This document shows, in pieces, positions 24,038-35,573 of a stretch of 64,000 nucleotides of DNA. A program made the translations under genes and the position numbers. The stretch comes from Albugo candida. Lineage: Eukaryota; Oomycota; Peronosporomycetes; Albuginales. The stretch lies in assembly GCA_040437565.1 (NCBI GenBank), contig JBDOQK010000072.1, positions 62,001-126,000 on the forward strand. Reading direction: 5' to 3'. A model generated the notes under the pieces. That model was not told the origin of the DNA. It made no database searches and saw only the letters and a list, made by a program, of their open reading frames with translations. Each line of letters begins with the position of its first letter. The stretch's first letter is position 1.

Positions 24038-27000
24038 CTACGCTCGGACTTCATAGATACTTAGTCTATACTGATTATGACGTTCTCGTTGTATGTTCTC
24101 TTTAGTAGATCGGGTAAGTTTTGGAATCATTATAATTGCAGACATCTTGAATGCCAGTAGAATGTGTTCGACCAAAAATACCATGCAAATACGCAACGTT
24201 TCATTCGACTGTAACACTGGAAACCACAATTCAAGCTGACTCGTTGTATAAAAAAGATGTAGAGAATTGGTACCAATAGCAATAACTGACATAAGCTGTA
24301 GCACAGAGCCCCATATTCCGATATCGCTTGCATTGTGAGATCGAGGTCGTTGTTTCACATGACATAATTTATATGCATCCAATCGAAGCTTGAGCAAATT
24401 GTTGCACAGCGCAAAAAAAGGAGCTAGTGGGAATACGATGGAGAAAAAGGTCACGTATCCAAACTGAAGAATCATTTCCGTGAAGTCTTGGAACGTGTCG
24501 TATGGTGCCCGCTGAGCTTGTTCCCATGCAGGATCACTTGCTTGAGCAATCCGCGAACATGCAATAAGAGTCGACCTACCCCATCTGTTTGAAGCTCGAT
24601 GGGTTTGCTCTAAAGGGTTTTGTTGATCGGTTAGAAGGGAATCCATATGAAGCAGAAAGGAATCTTGCTGAACATGCTTTTTCTTTCGAAGTGCGAGCCA
24701 AAGTTCAAGAAACGACAAAAGCGTTTTACAGCTTTGGCCAAGGATCATGAGAGTAGCAAGTTGCATTGACAATCGTAGAAAACGCGAAGATTGCTGAGTA
24801 GGTGCAACATGTTGAGGATTCTCAGCTGTAGAGGCAAAGGTGTAATAATACAAGGACGCGAAAACGTGAACGAATCGAAAAGCAAATACTTTTACAATCA
24901 GATGATTCTGGTACCGTGATTCGGTCGCATGATTTTCCCAATTGGTCATCCATCGCGCACATGCGGTGTAGCATATATCCAAAAATGGTATCAGAAGCCC
25001 ATACAGAATGGGTGTCAATAAGAAGTAAAACCAAAAGCCTGAGCCCAGATGTAATTTGAGGAGTTGTGGGAGTACGGACCAAGAAAATGTACCGGTTCTC
25101 CATAATTTAACAAAAGACGCGACAATACTGTCGGCGCTCGCTTTTATTTCCAGATAGTTCATTTCTAGGCGATCACGTTCCGCAAATCCAGCACATGTGA
25201 GCAACGCTAGGAGTATGACACTCGAGATTATCATGAAACTGGACACTGATAGCTTGATCGCGTGCAAGCAAGTCACATAATACTTCTTTGGACCTTTCAT
25301 GCTGTCAGAGTTGACATGGAATTCGGGTCTGGTTACCTCCTCTTCCTCAACTCCTAATGAGCCCCAACTATGCGCCAAAACAGCTGCTTTTCTCTTCCAT
25401 GCAAGCAAGAACGTAGAAGACCATATTACTAAAAACACGGCATACAGTGGTGCTAAAGGATGGTCAGGAGAATTGGTTTTTGTCTGTACTATGAATAACG
25501 CGATTCCAAACAAGCTCGGGAGGACGAGCCATCTGGTATACATTTCTGTCCAAGCGAAATAGAATGCAATCTTCCCTCCAAAGTAGTGAGCCACTTGCTC
25601 AATAGGCTGCTGTAAAACATCGGAGACGGTTTGTTTGACTCTATCGAATGACGATTTCAAGTGCTGAACACTTTTTGACCCGTATGGAGTCTCGATAGGG
25701 CTCCTATCACGAGACAAAAGGGTAGCCCGAGTCTCCGCTTGTGTAACACGATAGCGCCAGTACGTGATCCATCGGCTCTGAAGTCGTCTAAGTTGATTGA
25801 AGTTATGCAAAGGAAAAATAGCATCGAAATATTTGGTTTTCAGCATGCAAAATGCATTGAATCCGGCACCGTGCTGCGAAGGATCCCATGTCAGAAGTGC
25901 GTACACTATACGTTGCTTTTCCGCATCCGAAAAATACACAACTTTTGACTTTTTGTCGTAGTCTTTCAAAGTTTCTCGTATGTCTGATGCAAATTGCACC
26001 CAGCCGCAGCCCCCTCGTTGCAATTTTCTCACTCGTAGCTTTTCTGCACCAAATTCCAGGAGAGGTTGAGGAGCCCGGACTTTGAGAAGCCATTGTTTTC
26101 TGTCTATTGAGAGCAAACATTGAACTTCTAGACCAATTTCGCATATCCTATGAGCGACCATCTGATGTGGTTTAGTCGGAATTATATTTTTTTGCGTGAA
26201 TCCTGAATCATAGCGCAAATTTAGAGGATGTGCTGCTTCGCTGTTAGTCGATTTTTTCGTACAGTGTTCGTATGCATCATAACATGCAAAATCCGCGTTG
26301 GATATTTCGACTCCACCGATCTCTGGTCCCTGCTGATACTTCGATGGTTTGAGCAAGATAGCAATGTCATACTTCTCGTCTTCATCTACAAGTAAGGATG
26401 ATTTTGTATAGAGCTCTTCTCCCTCTTCAGTACCACTAGAGAAGACTGGGGGACATTGTAGATCGATAGAAACGCTTTTGTCCTCACTACGAAACTGAGT
26501 ACGAACCCAAANNNNNNNNNNNNNNNNNNNNNNNNNNNNNNNNNNNNNNNNNNNNNNNNNNNNNNNNNNNNNNNNNNNNNNNNNNNNNNNNNNNNNNNNN
26601 NNNNNNNNNNNCCCAGATGTAATTTGAGGAGTTGTGGGAGTACGGACCAAGAAAATGTACCGGTTCTCCATAATTTAACAAAAGACGCGACAATACTGTC
26701 GGCGCTCGCTTTTATTTCCAGATAGTTCATTTCTAGGCGATCACGTTCCGCAAATCCAGCACATGTGAGCAACGCTAGGAGTATGACACTCGAGATTATC
26801 ATGAAACTGGACACTGATAGCTTGATCGCGTGCAAGCAAGTCACATAATACTTCTTTGGACCTTTCATGCTGTCAGAGTTGACATGGAATTCGGGTCTGG
26901 TTACCTCCTCTTCCTCAACTCCTAATGAGCCCCAACTATGCGCCAAAACAGCTGCTTTTCTCTTCCATGCAAGCAAGAACGTAGAAGACCATATTACTAA

Positions 27001-28591
27001 AAACACGGCATACAGTGGTGCTAAAGGATGGTCAGGAGAATTGGTTTTTGTCTGTACTATGAATAACGCGATTCCAAACAAGCTCGGGAGGACGAGCCAT
27101 CTGGTATACATTTCTGTCCAAGCGAAATAGAATGCAATCTTCCCTCCAAAGTAGTGAGCCACTTGCTCAATAGGCTGCTGTAAAACATCGGAGACGGTTT
27201 GTTTGACTCTATCGAATGACGATTTCAAGTGCTGAACACTTTTTGACCCGTATGGAGTCTCGATAGGGCTCCTATCACGAGACAAAAGGGTAGCCCGAGT
27301 CTCCGCTTGTGTAACACGATAGCGCCAGTACGTGATCCATCGGCTCTGAAGTCGTCTAAGTTGATTGAAGTTATGCAAAGGAAAAATAGCATCGAAATAT
27401 TTGGTTTTCAGCATGCAAAATGCATTGAATCCGGCACCGTGCTGCGAAGGATCCCATGTCAGAAGTGCGTACACTATACGTTGCTTTTCCGCATCCGAAA
27501 AATACACAACTTTTGACTTTTTGTCGTAGTCTTTCAAAGTTTCTCGTATGTCTGATGCAAATTGCACCCAGCCGCAGCCCCCTCGTTGCAATTTTCTCAC
27601 TCGTAGCTTTTCTGCACCAAATTCCAGGAGAGGTTGAGGAGCCCGGACTTTGAGAAGCCATTGTTTTCTGTCTATTGAGAGCAAACATTGAACTTCTAGA
27701 CCAATTTCGCATATCCTATGAGCGACCATCTGATGTGGTTTAGTCGGAATTATATTTTTTTGCGTGAATCCTGAATCATAGCGCAAATTTAGAGGATGTG
27801 CTGCTTCGCTGTTAGTCGATTTTTTCGTACAGTGTTCGTATGCATCATAACATGCAAAATCCGCGTTGGATATTTCGACTCCACCGATCTCTGGTCCCTG
27901 CTGATACTTCGATGGTTTGAGCAAGATAGCAATGTCATACTTCTCGTCTTCATCTACAAGTAAGGATGATTTTGTATAGAGCTCTTCTCCCTCTTCAGTA
28001 CCACTAGAGAAGACTGGGGGACATTGTAGATCGATAGAAACGCTTTTGTCCTCACTACGAAACTGAGTACGAACCCAAAGATCATTTTGGCATCCAGATT
28101 TACATTGCCTCTCGGTTTGTGGACAATCATTACTCCATCTTTGTGCTTCTTTTCTGGTCGATTGATGTGAGACGCTGCCAAGTGAATGCTGATCGCTCTG
28201 GTTACGACATCACAAAACGTGTTAGAGTTCTGCCTTGATGATAATCAAAACCACGAAATCATACATTTACATCGCTGCTTGATTCTAAAGGAGCGCTTTT
28301 ATCCAGGGCACTAGTGGGTGGCATAGAGCCTCTATTTTCCTCTCTCAAACCCTTTAGGGTAGTGTAATCACGATACGATCTGATATTAATCAAGCTGTCC
28401 TGGGCTCTCGTGACGTGATGAGGACAAGACACTTGAGGTTCTATCGATACATCCAATCGTTCATTGACCTCGACGCATCTTATAAGCGTTGTATGCGTAT
28501 CAGCTGTCTTCGCATCCGTATGGCAAGTCCCTGAAGCTTCTCTGACGGATTGAAGTGCGTTTGAGACGTTGAGTTGCTTCAGGCCGCTCAT
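24038..28591 (-). CDS. anoctamin (TMEM16) family membrane protein
   Basis: Exon 1 is 28591-28271; a 73-bp intron (GTAAAT to ACCAG, 28270-28198) follows; exon 2 runs from 28197. An N gap at 26512-26611 carries a false 1468-bp duplication: 25044-26511 repeats 26612-28079. Reading 28197-26612 and then 25043-24038 gives an uninterrupted frame. With exon 1 this makes 970 residues, a normal anoctamin length. The N-terminal cytosolic half is followed by many membrane segments. Signatures include W-K-R-K-A-A-V-L-A with E-E-E-E-V-T-R-P-E-F, and the C-terminal F-T-E-M-I-L-Q-F-G-Y-V-T with FPLAPFFALCNN. In the TM8 signature the acidic residue equivalent to TMEM16A E734 is Lys (L-K-L-R-L-D-A), while the following Asp is kept. 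Family members are Ca-activated chloride channels or lipid scramblases. Its start lies 48 bp from the divergent transporter gene. Confidence 0.88.
26512..26611. other. assembly gap inside anoctamin gene, false duplication
   Basis: 100 N. 25044-26511 is repeated at 26612-28079 (1468 bp). No difference was noticed. Confidence 0.95.
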
Positions 28592-28639
28592 AGGATTTCC
28601 ACTAATTTTAGATCTTGAAGTGGCCTCCAGCGATTCAGC
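28592..28639. promoter_or_regulatory. 48-bp divergent promoter between anoctamin and BT1 transporter
   Basis: Only 48 bases separate the two start codons (28591 minus, 28640 plus). An identical copy of this interval at 29420-29467 belongs to the false duplication around the gap at 29130-29229. No TATA box is evident. The core promoter elements of at least one gene must lie inside the 5' UTR or coding region of the other, if the starts are right. Confidence 0.5.
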
Positions 28640-31048
28640 ATGAAATTTAATGATCTCTCAACAAGCAGCGCGCTTTTTTCAGGGCCAGAAGGCTTCACTC
28701 AGCGTACCCCAACTCCTTACTCCATTCTCGAAGATGATGATGCTCATACCGCAGTAATCGCACACTCGATGTGGAGACTTGACTTGATAGCTATTCCAGT
28801 CACATACATATGCACTGGACTACTTTTTTCTATCCCCAACACGAGCATCGAGTATTATTCACGCAAGATGGGTGCTTCAGACTCACAATTAGCTACAATC
28901 AATGTTGTTCGAGCTTTGCCCTGGACCATCAAAGTCATATTTGGTATCCTTCCCGATATGCTACCCCTTGCAGGGATGCGATTCAAGCCGTACATGATAT
29001 TAGGATACTTTATCAGCTCATTTTTTTATTTGATGCTATCGACCTGTGATGAATCCACCCTCAGCGTGGAGTCTTTCACATTTTTGCTGGCAGGAGCCAT
29101 GGTTGGCGTCGTTATGGTGGATGTGATGGNNNNNNNNNNNNNNNNNNNNNNNNNNNNNNNNNNNNNNNNNNNNNNNNNNNNNNNNNNNNNNNNNNNNNNN
29201 NNNNNNNNNNNNNNNNNNNNNNNNNNNNNGGGCTCTCGTGACGTGATGAGGACAAGACACTTGAGGTTCTATCGATACATCCAATCGTTCATTGACCTCG
29301 ACGCATCTTATAAGCGTTGTATGCGTATCAGCTGTCTTCGCATCCGTATGGCAAGTCCCTGAAGCTTCTCTGACGGATTGAAGTGCGTTTGAGACGTTGA
29401 GTTGCTTCAGGCCGCTCATAGGATTTCCACTAATTTTAGATCTTGAAGTGGCCTCCAGCGATTCAGCATGAAATTTAATGATCTCTCAACAAGCAGCGCG
29501 CTTTTTTCAGGGCCAGAAGGCTTCACTCAGCGTACCCCAACTCCTTACTCCATTCTCGAAGATGATGATGCTCATACCGCAGTAATCGCACACTCGATGT
29601 GGAGACTTGACTTGATAGCTATTCCAGTCACATACATATGCACTGGACTACTTTTTTCTATCCCCAACACGAGCATCGAGTATTATTCACGCAAGATGGG
29701 TGCTTCAGACTCACAATTAGCTACAATCAATGTTGTTCGAGCTTTGCCCTGGACCATCAAAGTCATATTTGGTATCCTTCCCGATATGCTACCCCTTGCA
29801 GGGATGCGATTCAAGCCGTACATGATATTAGGATACTTTATCAGCTCATTTTTTTATTTGATGCTATCGACCTGTGATGAATCCACCCTCAGCGTGGAGT
29901 CTTTCACATTTTTGCTGGCAGGAGCCATGGTTGGCGTCGTTATGGTGGATGTGATGGGGGATGCTTTAGTAGCGAATCGAGTACTCAACAATCAACAAGT
30001 GTATGATGGAGAGTCGCAATCAACTGTCTATCTTTGTCGTTACCTCAGCGAGATGATTGGATTCTGGGGTGGTGCAATTGTCTTCTCGGATAATCAATTG
30101 TGGTCAGCTCGTTCATCTATGAAGAGTGTGTTTGAATTGTTGGCTGCGTTGCCGTTTATCTTGGCCTTTCCTTCCTTGTATACCTTAATGGAGCCCAAGG
30201 TGTTGTGCGTTTCTTCATTCCAAAACCAGATCTCGCATATTTGGACTGTTTTACAAAAGCAGGCCTGCTGGACTGTGGTACGCTATATTGTCCTGTTCAA
30301 CATATGCATGGTTCACAATTCCGCATGGGGAAACTACCTGAAAGTAGCGTATCGATTTAGTCCATTCCAATATGGTGCTATGACTGCAATGGGAGCAACT
30401 GTAACCTTCATGGCTGTCTACATTTATCGGCAGTGTCTCGCCCATCGCTGCGCCACCACTCTGCGAGTTTTATACATTTCATCGTCAGTCATTTTCAGCT
30501 CATTCAGTCTATGCAACGTGCTCTTGGTATTTGGATGGAATGAAATGCTTCATGTTCCCCCCTTCTGGTTTGCAATGGGCGATCATATCGCAATACATTT
30601 TGCTAGGGGTATCCAATCGCTACCACAAGCAATGATGTTTGTTACGCTCTGCCCAGTGGGCCAGGAAGGGATATCCTTCGCTTTTCTTACTGGTATTACA
30701 AATCTCGCGAACCTATTTTCTCATACGATTTCAAATATCTTATTATTATTATGGCCCGTACAACTTGAGAATCTCCAAGCTGGGGATTATGATGGAGTCT
30801 GGAAGCTTTCGCTTCTAACGAGCCTCATATCCTTACTACCAGTACTTTTCACATACAGGTTACTCCCTGATGACTCGCATCAGCTGCAAATGCTCCACGA
30901 CCATTCTTCCAAGAACGGTATCATGATGATAGTTGTGTTTGCTTTTGCGCTCGTTTGGGTGTCCGTGTTGAGCGTACTGGCCATCCTAAAACCATGCTCC
31001 ATGTTGGTCGGAGGAAATGGTTGCACGAAAGAGAACGTTCTTTCATGA
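28640..31048 (+). CDS. folate-biopterin transporter (BT1 / FBT family, MFS-like)
   Basis: The intact reading is 29468-31048, 526 residues. The 28640-29129 stretch is the same 5' part repeated before an N gap (28402-29129 equals 29230-29957), so one gene is present, not two. A cytosolic N-terminus of about 48 residues is followed by roughly 12 hydrophobic segments. The loop between early segments, I-K-V-I-F-G-I-L-P-D with M-R-F-K-P-Y-M-I-L-G, matches the BT1 signature (K-x-x-x-G-x-x-x-D followed by R-x-x-P-Y-x-x-x-G). The family moves folates, pterins and related compounds in trypanosomatids, apicomplexans, plants and oomycetes, where it is typically expanded. Substrate cannot be told from sequence. 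No introns. It ends 140 bp before the convergent CCDC39 gene. Confidence 0.9.
29130..29229. other. assembly gap inside BT1 transporter gene, false duplication
   Basis: 100 N. 28402-29129 is repeated at 29230-29957 (728 bp), including the divergent promoter. Confidence 0.95.
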
Positions 31049-31188
31049 CTGCGGTCAAGACCCAAATTCTTAATTCATCCAACTGCTTCTCCTAATCTCC
31101 AAAATAGAATCTGAACCAATGCACAGTTGTTTTGATCGTAGTCCTCCATCTTCAGCGCCACTCCACCGTTTTATAATATGTATAAATC

Positions 31189-34100
31189 TCAAAATCCTAT
31201 TTGTACCCGATTGATTGGAGCCGCTACCTTGGGCTGTGAGGAGGAGGACCGTGAGCTTCTCTGCGAGAATCTTGATTCTGAGCTGCCGACAGACGACTCG
31301 CTCTGATTGCTAAGTGCAGACATTGGTCGTGGAAGTGAACTTGTCATCTTCGATTCTTTCATCTTAAACTTGGACATTCCAGTACTAGCAGTTCTCCCAG
31401 GTCGGGTTTTGGGTATATGCAGATTATGTTCTTTTGTTTTGGTTTGCAAGGTGTCGGCCATTTCGGGAAACTCATCCGCCAATTGTCCTAAAGTATAGAG
31501 CAGTGACATCGTGATTTCTTTGTAACCATACATTTCTAGCAGCACATGCTCTTTCGAAACCTTGTACCCTGGAAGTACATTATGTCGTTTACTATGCTCA
31601 GCAACCTGCTTATCAAGCCTTTTGACAGCTCGCTTCCATTTTTGACGTTCATGAACCACTTCTTTTTCTATTTGACTCAGATTTGCGATCAGTTGAGTGC
31701 GACTCTCTTGTAGCAAGCTTTTCCGTGTCTCTAATTCTTTCAGATGCTTCGCTTCACGCTCAACATCAATCTCGATTCTCGTGACTTCTTTTTTCTTCTT
31801 AAAAAACCGATCTTCAGCATCTTTTACTTGTTCTTCCAGAGCAATTAGTTTATTTTTATCTTCTCCGACGAGATCTACACGCTGGAAGCTTTTGCGGTAA
31901 TCTGAGTTTTGAGATTCCAAATGTCTGAGCGTCTTTTTCAGTGCTTTGATCTCTCTTTCAGTGACTCTAATTTTGTTATCCAGATCATCTCCTTCGATCT
32001 GTAACTCTTCACGACGCTGCGCTGCTTTTATCATAAAATACGCTTGACTTCTCCCTTCTTCTTGGTCCGCACCGTATCCACCCGCTCTGCAAAGAACTTC
32101 AAATTTCGATTGAAGCTTTTTTACGCGGCTCTCGCGCTCTGCAAGCGCAAGAGAGAGTTTGTGCCGCTCCTCTTCGATATTTCTATTCAGTGCTCGCTGC
32201 AATTCACGCTGCATTTGGATTTCTTTTTTTCTTTCTTCCATGCTTTTTTTCATCTGAAAGTCGCGATTCTCCAAAGTGAACACTTCGTTTGAGCGAGCAT
32301 TCATGATACCTCGAAGACGGCGTACTTCCAGTGATTGCATATCGTACTGTACAAGATACTCCTCCTTACTCCTTAAAGTCTGCTTCAGCATATTGAGACA
32401 GCTTTCATTCTCCAATTCAGTATGAGATATTTGCGTCTGCAGTTCCTCTCGCTGTTTTTGCAAAGCTCTTTTAACGCGTTCCTGACCACGTCTTTCCTCT
32501 TCCAATTTCTTGCACTGTGCAATCAGCATGCTTTGTTCTGACCGGACGCGTTCAAGTTCGGATTGTAGTACTTTTATTTGCTCTTGTAGGGCCTTTGTCT
32601 CTTCCACGCTCCGTTCACCACTCGCACGCGCAACCTTCCTTTCCATCTGTTGGATTTGGAACTCGCCGTTATAAATCAGCTCTTGTTGACGCAGTACTTG
32701 TTGTTCGAGAGACTTGGCCTTGGCCTTGAGATTTTGATTACTTGCCTTACAGCCTGATATTTCGGCCGATAACGTGGCGCTGTTCTGACGCAAAACATAT
32801 AATTCTTGAGAGCGGCGGAACAAAATTTCTTTTTGCTGTATTGTTTCTTTTTCTAATCGAAGGACATCATCGTTCATGGATTTCAAATCTCTTTCTGCGT
32901 GCTTTGCTAGCGATTCAGCATCCAGAGTTGAATCCATCCAGCTTTCGAGTGTTTTCTTGGTTGCCTTTAAGCGGTTGCGTGCATGCTCTAACTCCTTTTC
33001 CATAGTACCTACACGCCCCATCTTATTTGCATTGTTATTGCGCTGCTGAGTCATCTGCGTTACGGAACTGGCTAACTGATTTTTGATGGTCTCCACTTGA
33101 TCGCGGAATTCTTGCAGTTTGCTGACAGATTCCTGTAGTTCCTGGTTTGTTTTAGATTGTTGTCGCTCCTTTGTACTTATGAGAGCGTGTAAATCATTGT
33201 TTTCCTGTTCTTGTGCACTGATGCGTTGTTTTTGTGCTCGAAGAACTTCTTGATTCTTTTTTAATGCTTGCTGGTTCCGTGCATATTCCACACTTGCATT
33301 AGCAATTTCATGGTCACGTCGACCGATTGCCTCAATAGTTTCTTGCCACTGTTTGATGATTCTTTGGCGTTCTTGATGTAACTGGTGGAATTCACTCGAT
33401 ATTCTATCTAATTCAATCTGCTTTGCTTGTGTCTCAGTGCTCTCGTCATCAACTTGTCGATTGTGATGCTGATATGATTTAGTGAGTTTCTCCAAGTCTA
33501 GCGTTAGCTCCTTGATTCTACTTTCATCAGCTCTGCGGTACTTTTCTAATGCAAGAGAGTCATCCTCTTTTTGTTTTGCCGTTCGCGTCCATTGCTCAAT
33601 TTCATCCTGATTCCAGTTCATCGCCATCTGGAAAGCGTCCATTTTCTCATTTCCTTTGAACAAGTACGTTTGCACTGTATTTAACTTATTATCCAGCTCA
33701 GAACATTCCGTATCTAGTTGTCTCATTTCTTGTGTAAGACGTCCGATTTCACGTTCTGCAAGTTGCTTCAAGTGCTCTTCGGATGCGACTTCTTTTTTCT
33801 TTGCAGTGTGCAGCTCTTGAGTATGCACCAATTCTTGTCTCACATTCTTCAAATGCTCCGTCATTATCTCAACACGCGAATTTGTCTCGGAAAGCTCTAT
33901 TTCAATTTGGTGAAATCGCTTTTCTTTGCTGCGAATTCGCGCATGCAATCGCTTATTTCTCTCATTGGCAAACAATGGAAGATCGTCAATTCCGGAGACA
34001 AAAGCATGTTCATCGTTCATCTCTGATGGTGGGCCTGGCTTGATCGCCCCCGTTTTATCAACATCTTCATGAGGTGTAAGTTGATCCATCTGAATCTTCG

Positions 34101-34359
34101 ATTTCTGTTCTTCAGTATGTAATACATCCTTCTCATGCTCACGACTTTGCGAGGTAAGGTGATCGGCACCAAACTTTCTACGCCACGTTGAAATATCGGA
34201 TGTATCTTCATCGCCACTGACGTCGTCATGATCATCATCCTCACTACTACTTACACCTTCGTTTCCCCAGTCAGACGAAAGAAGCATCTGATCCTCCGCA
34301 TTTGCATCAAACTCAGTATTCACATATTTGGAGGGGGTATGACCTCCACTAGCTTCCAT
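31189..34359 (-). CDS. CCDC39: CCDC39-like axonemal ruler protein
   Basis: A single exon encodes 1056 residues, almost wholly coiled coil from about residue 125 to 905. The first 120 residues are acidic and disordered and the last 100 are Ser/Arg-rich. Family blocks are clear: L-P-L-F-A-N-E-R-N-K-R-L near residue 125, then EHLKNVRQELVHTQ, HLKQLAEREIGRLTQEM and ERQRIIKQWQETIE, all matching the N-terminal half of CCDC39 (Chlamydomonas FAP59). With CCDC40 (FAP172) this protein forms the 96-nm ruler that positions radial spokes and inner dynein arms on ciliary doublets. Its retention argues for functional flagellated zoospores. The start ATG precedes M-E-A-S-G-G-H; the protein is somewhat longer than human CCDC39 (941). 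Confidence 0.92.
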   Translation of the reverse strand: MEASGGHTPSKYVNTEFDANAEDQMLLSSDWGNEGVSSSEDDDHDDVSGDEDTSDISTWRRKFGADHLTSQSREHEKDVLHTEEQKSKIQMDQLTPHEDVDKTGAIKPGPPSEMNDEHAFVSGIDDLPLFANERNKRLHARIRSKEKRFHQIEIELSETNSRVEIMTEHLKNVRQELVHTQELHTAKKKEVASEEHLKQLAEREIGRLTQEMRQLDTECSELDNKLNTVQTYLFKGNEKMDAFQMAMNWNQDEIEQWTRTAKQKEDDSLALEKYRRADESRIKELTLDLEKLTKSYQHHNRQVDDESTETQAKQIELDRISSEFHQLHQERQRIIKQWQETIEAIGRRDHEIANASVEYARNQQALKKNQEVLRAQKQRISAQEQENNDLHALISTKERQQSKTNQELQESVSKLQEFRDQVETIKNQLASSVTQMTQQRNNNANKMGRVGTMEKELEHARNRLKATKKTLESWMDSTLDAESLAKHAERDLKSMNDDVLRLEKETIQQKEILFRRSQELYVLRQNSATLSAEISGCKASNQNLKAKAKSLEQQVLRQQELIYNGEFQIQQMERKVARASGERSVEETKALQEQIKVLQSELERVRSEQSMLIAQCKKLEEERRGQERVKRALQKQREELQTQISHTELENESCLNMLKQTLRSKEEYLVQYDMQSLEVRRLRGIMNARSNEVFTLENRDFQMKKSMEERKKEIQMQRELQRALNRNIEEERHKLSLALAERESRVKKLQSKFEVLCRAGGYGADQEEGRSQAYFMIKAAQRREELQIEGDDLDNKIRVTEREIKALKKTLRHLESQNSDYRKSFQRVDLVGEDKNKLIALEEQVKDAEDRFFKKKKEVTRIEIDVEREAKHLKELETRKSLLQESRTQLIANLSQIEKEVVHERQKWKRAVKRLDKQVAEHSKRHNVLPGYKVSKEHVLLEMYGYKEITMSLLYTLGQLADEFPEMADTLQTKTKEHNLHIPKTRPGRTASTGMSKFKMKESKMTSSLPRPMSALSNQSESSVGSSESRFSQRSSRSSSSQPKVAAPINRVQIGF

Positions 34360-35573
34360 AGCTGTGCTTCTTGCAAAAGGTGAAATATGGTTTTATAATA
34401 GCGAAGTAGCAAATGCTGAGCCTTGAGCGTTTTTGGTGGTTATGATTTATAAATACACATCCTCTGTTGTAAGACTGGATCAATTCGAATAAAATGTTCT
34501 TCTGTCTGTTGGAATGCATTCTTCCCGGCTATCGAACAAGCATCAAGGTACTCTTCCATAATTCATGAATCGACTCTTGCACAGCTTATTCAATCATATG
34601 GGCAGTGTGCTTATCATTAATACAGATCTACTGCTACTATGCCAGGTACGGAACAACCCGAATGATAATATCGACGAGCACAGTACAACATCTCATTAAC
34701 ACAAACAAGATCGAACGCCCTCTATCATATGAAGCCTTTATTCGAGGTTAAACGGTGCTGCCAGATTTTTTAAGGATAGAATTACTCGATAGGCGAGGGA
34801 AAGTTGTAGCAGCCTGATATTCAATTAGATGTAATAGGCCTAGCATAGCTTGTATCATACGGTAAATCTATCTATCGAAGACTGCAGTAGAGACGCAAAT
34901 TACCCAGATTGTAGCATGTACAAAGAGATAGGTGTGGTATTAGGGAGCATGGCCACTTAATATCATTTTGCATGGCACGGAATGATTATTCGGGTTCTAG
35001 TAGCGCTCTTGTCGTATAACTGACAAATGACACAATCTTGTACGCTTACCAGATTACCCGCTGCTTGCACGTATTATTGTGCTGAGTATAGTCATGAACA
35101 GCATAGGCCTGATATCGTGTGAACTGATCGTTCCACCATTCACATCACATGCCCGATGCAATTATTTACGTGATAGGCAATGTTAATGTGTATCTATCGA
35201 GAATGTGTCCAACGTTTTTCTGCGCTAGCATCAGAAAGATTCCATATCGTGATGCATTGATACTTCACAAGGATGAGAAGGCGTGTGTGCCACGCTAGAT
35301 ATCTCTCTAGGTGGATAAGGCTCATTACTAACTCTGTAAGCTGATAATCCCTACCCTTCATGTAAAGCTGGTCTACTTGACGCGATTCATCGATAACTTT
35401 GCAACGAACTCGTCAGAGCCAGCAATCCTCGATGTAGTTCTCGTCCAAATCGCTACCTAGTTTTACGTGTATCAAGGAAGCCATAATTCTTTCAGTGGCG
35501 TGAAGGTGTGTATTTTGATATCTAAAGTATCGAGTCCTAGAAAGTATTAGAATTAAAAGATTTTATACAGCAT
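34360..35573. other. intergenic, no gene seen
   Basis: This 1.2-kb spacer separates the divergent CCDC39 and IBA57 starts. It has no ORF of note, no repeat ends and no RNA gene that could be recognised. It should hold both promoters. Confidence 0.5.

Noticed and set aside
26386-27924. A second anoctamin-like gene copy
   Set aside because: It is an exact 1468-bp repeat across an N gap, and merging the copies gives one complete gene; treated as an assembly artefact.
28640-29362. A second, truncated BT1 transporter gene
   Set aside because: Identical to the start of 29468-31048 and ends at an N gap; false duplication.
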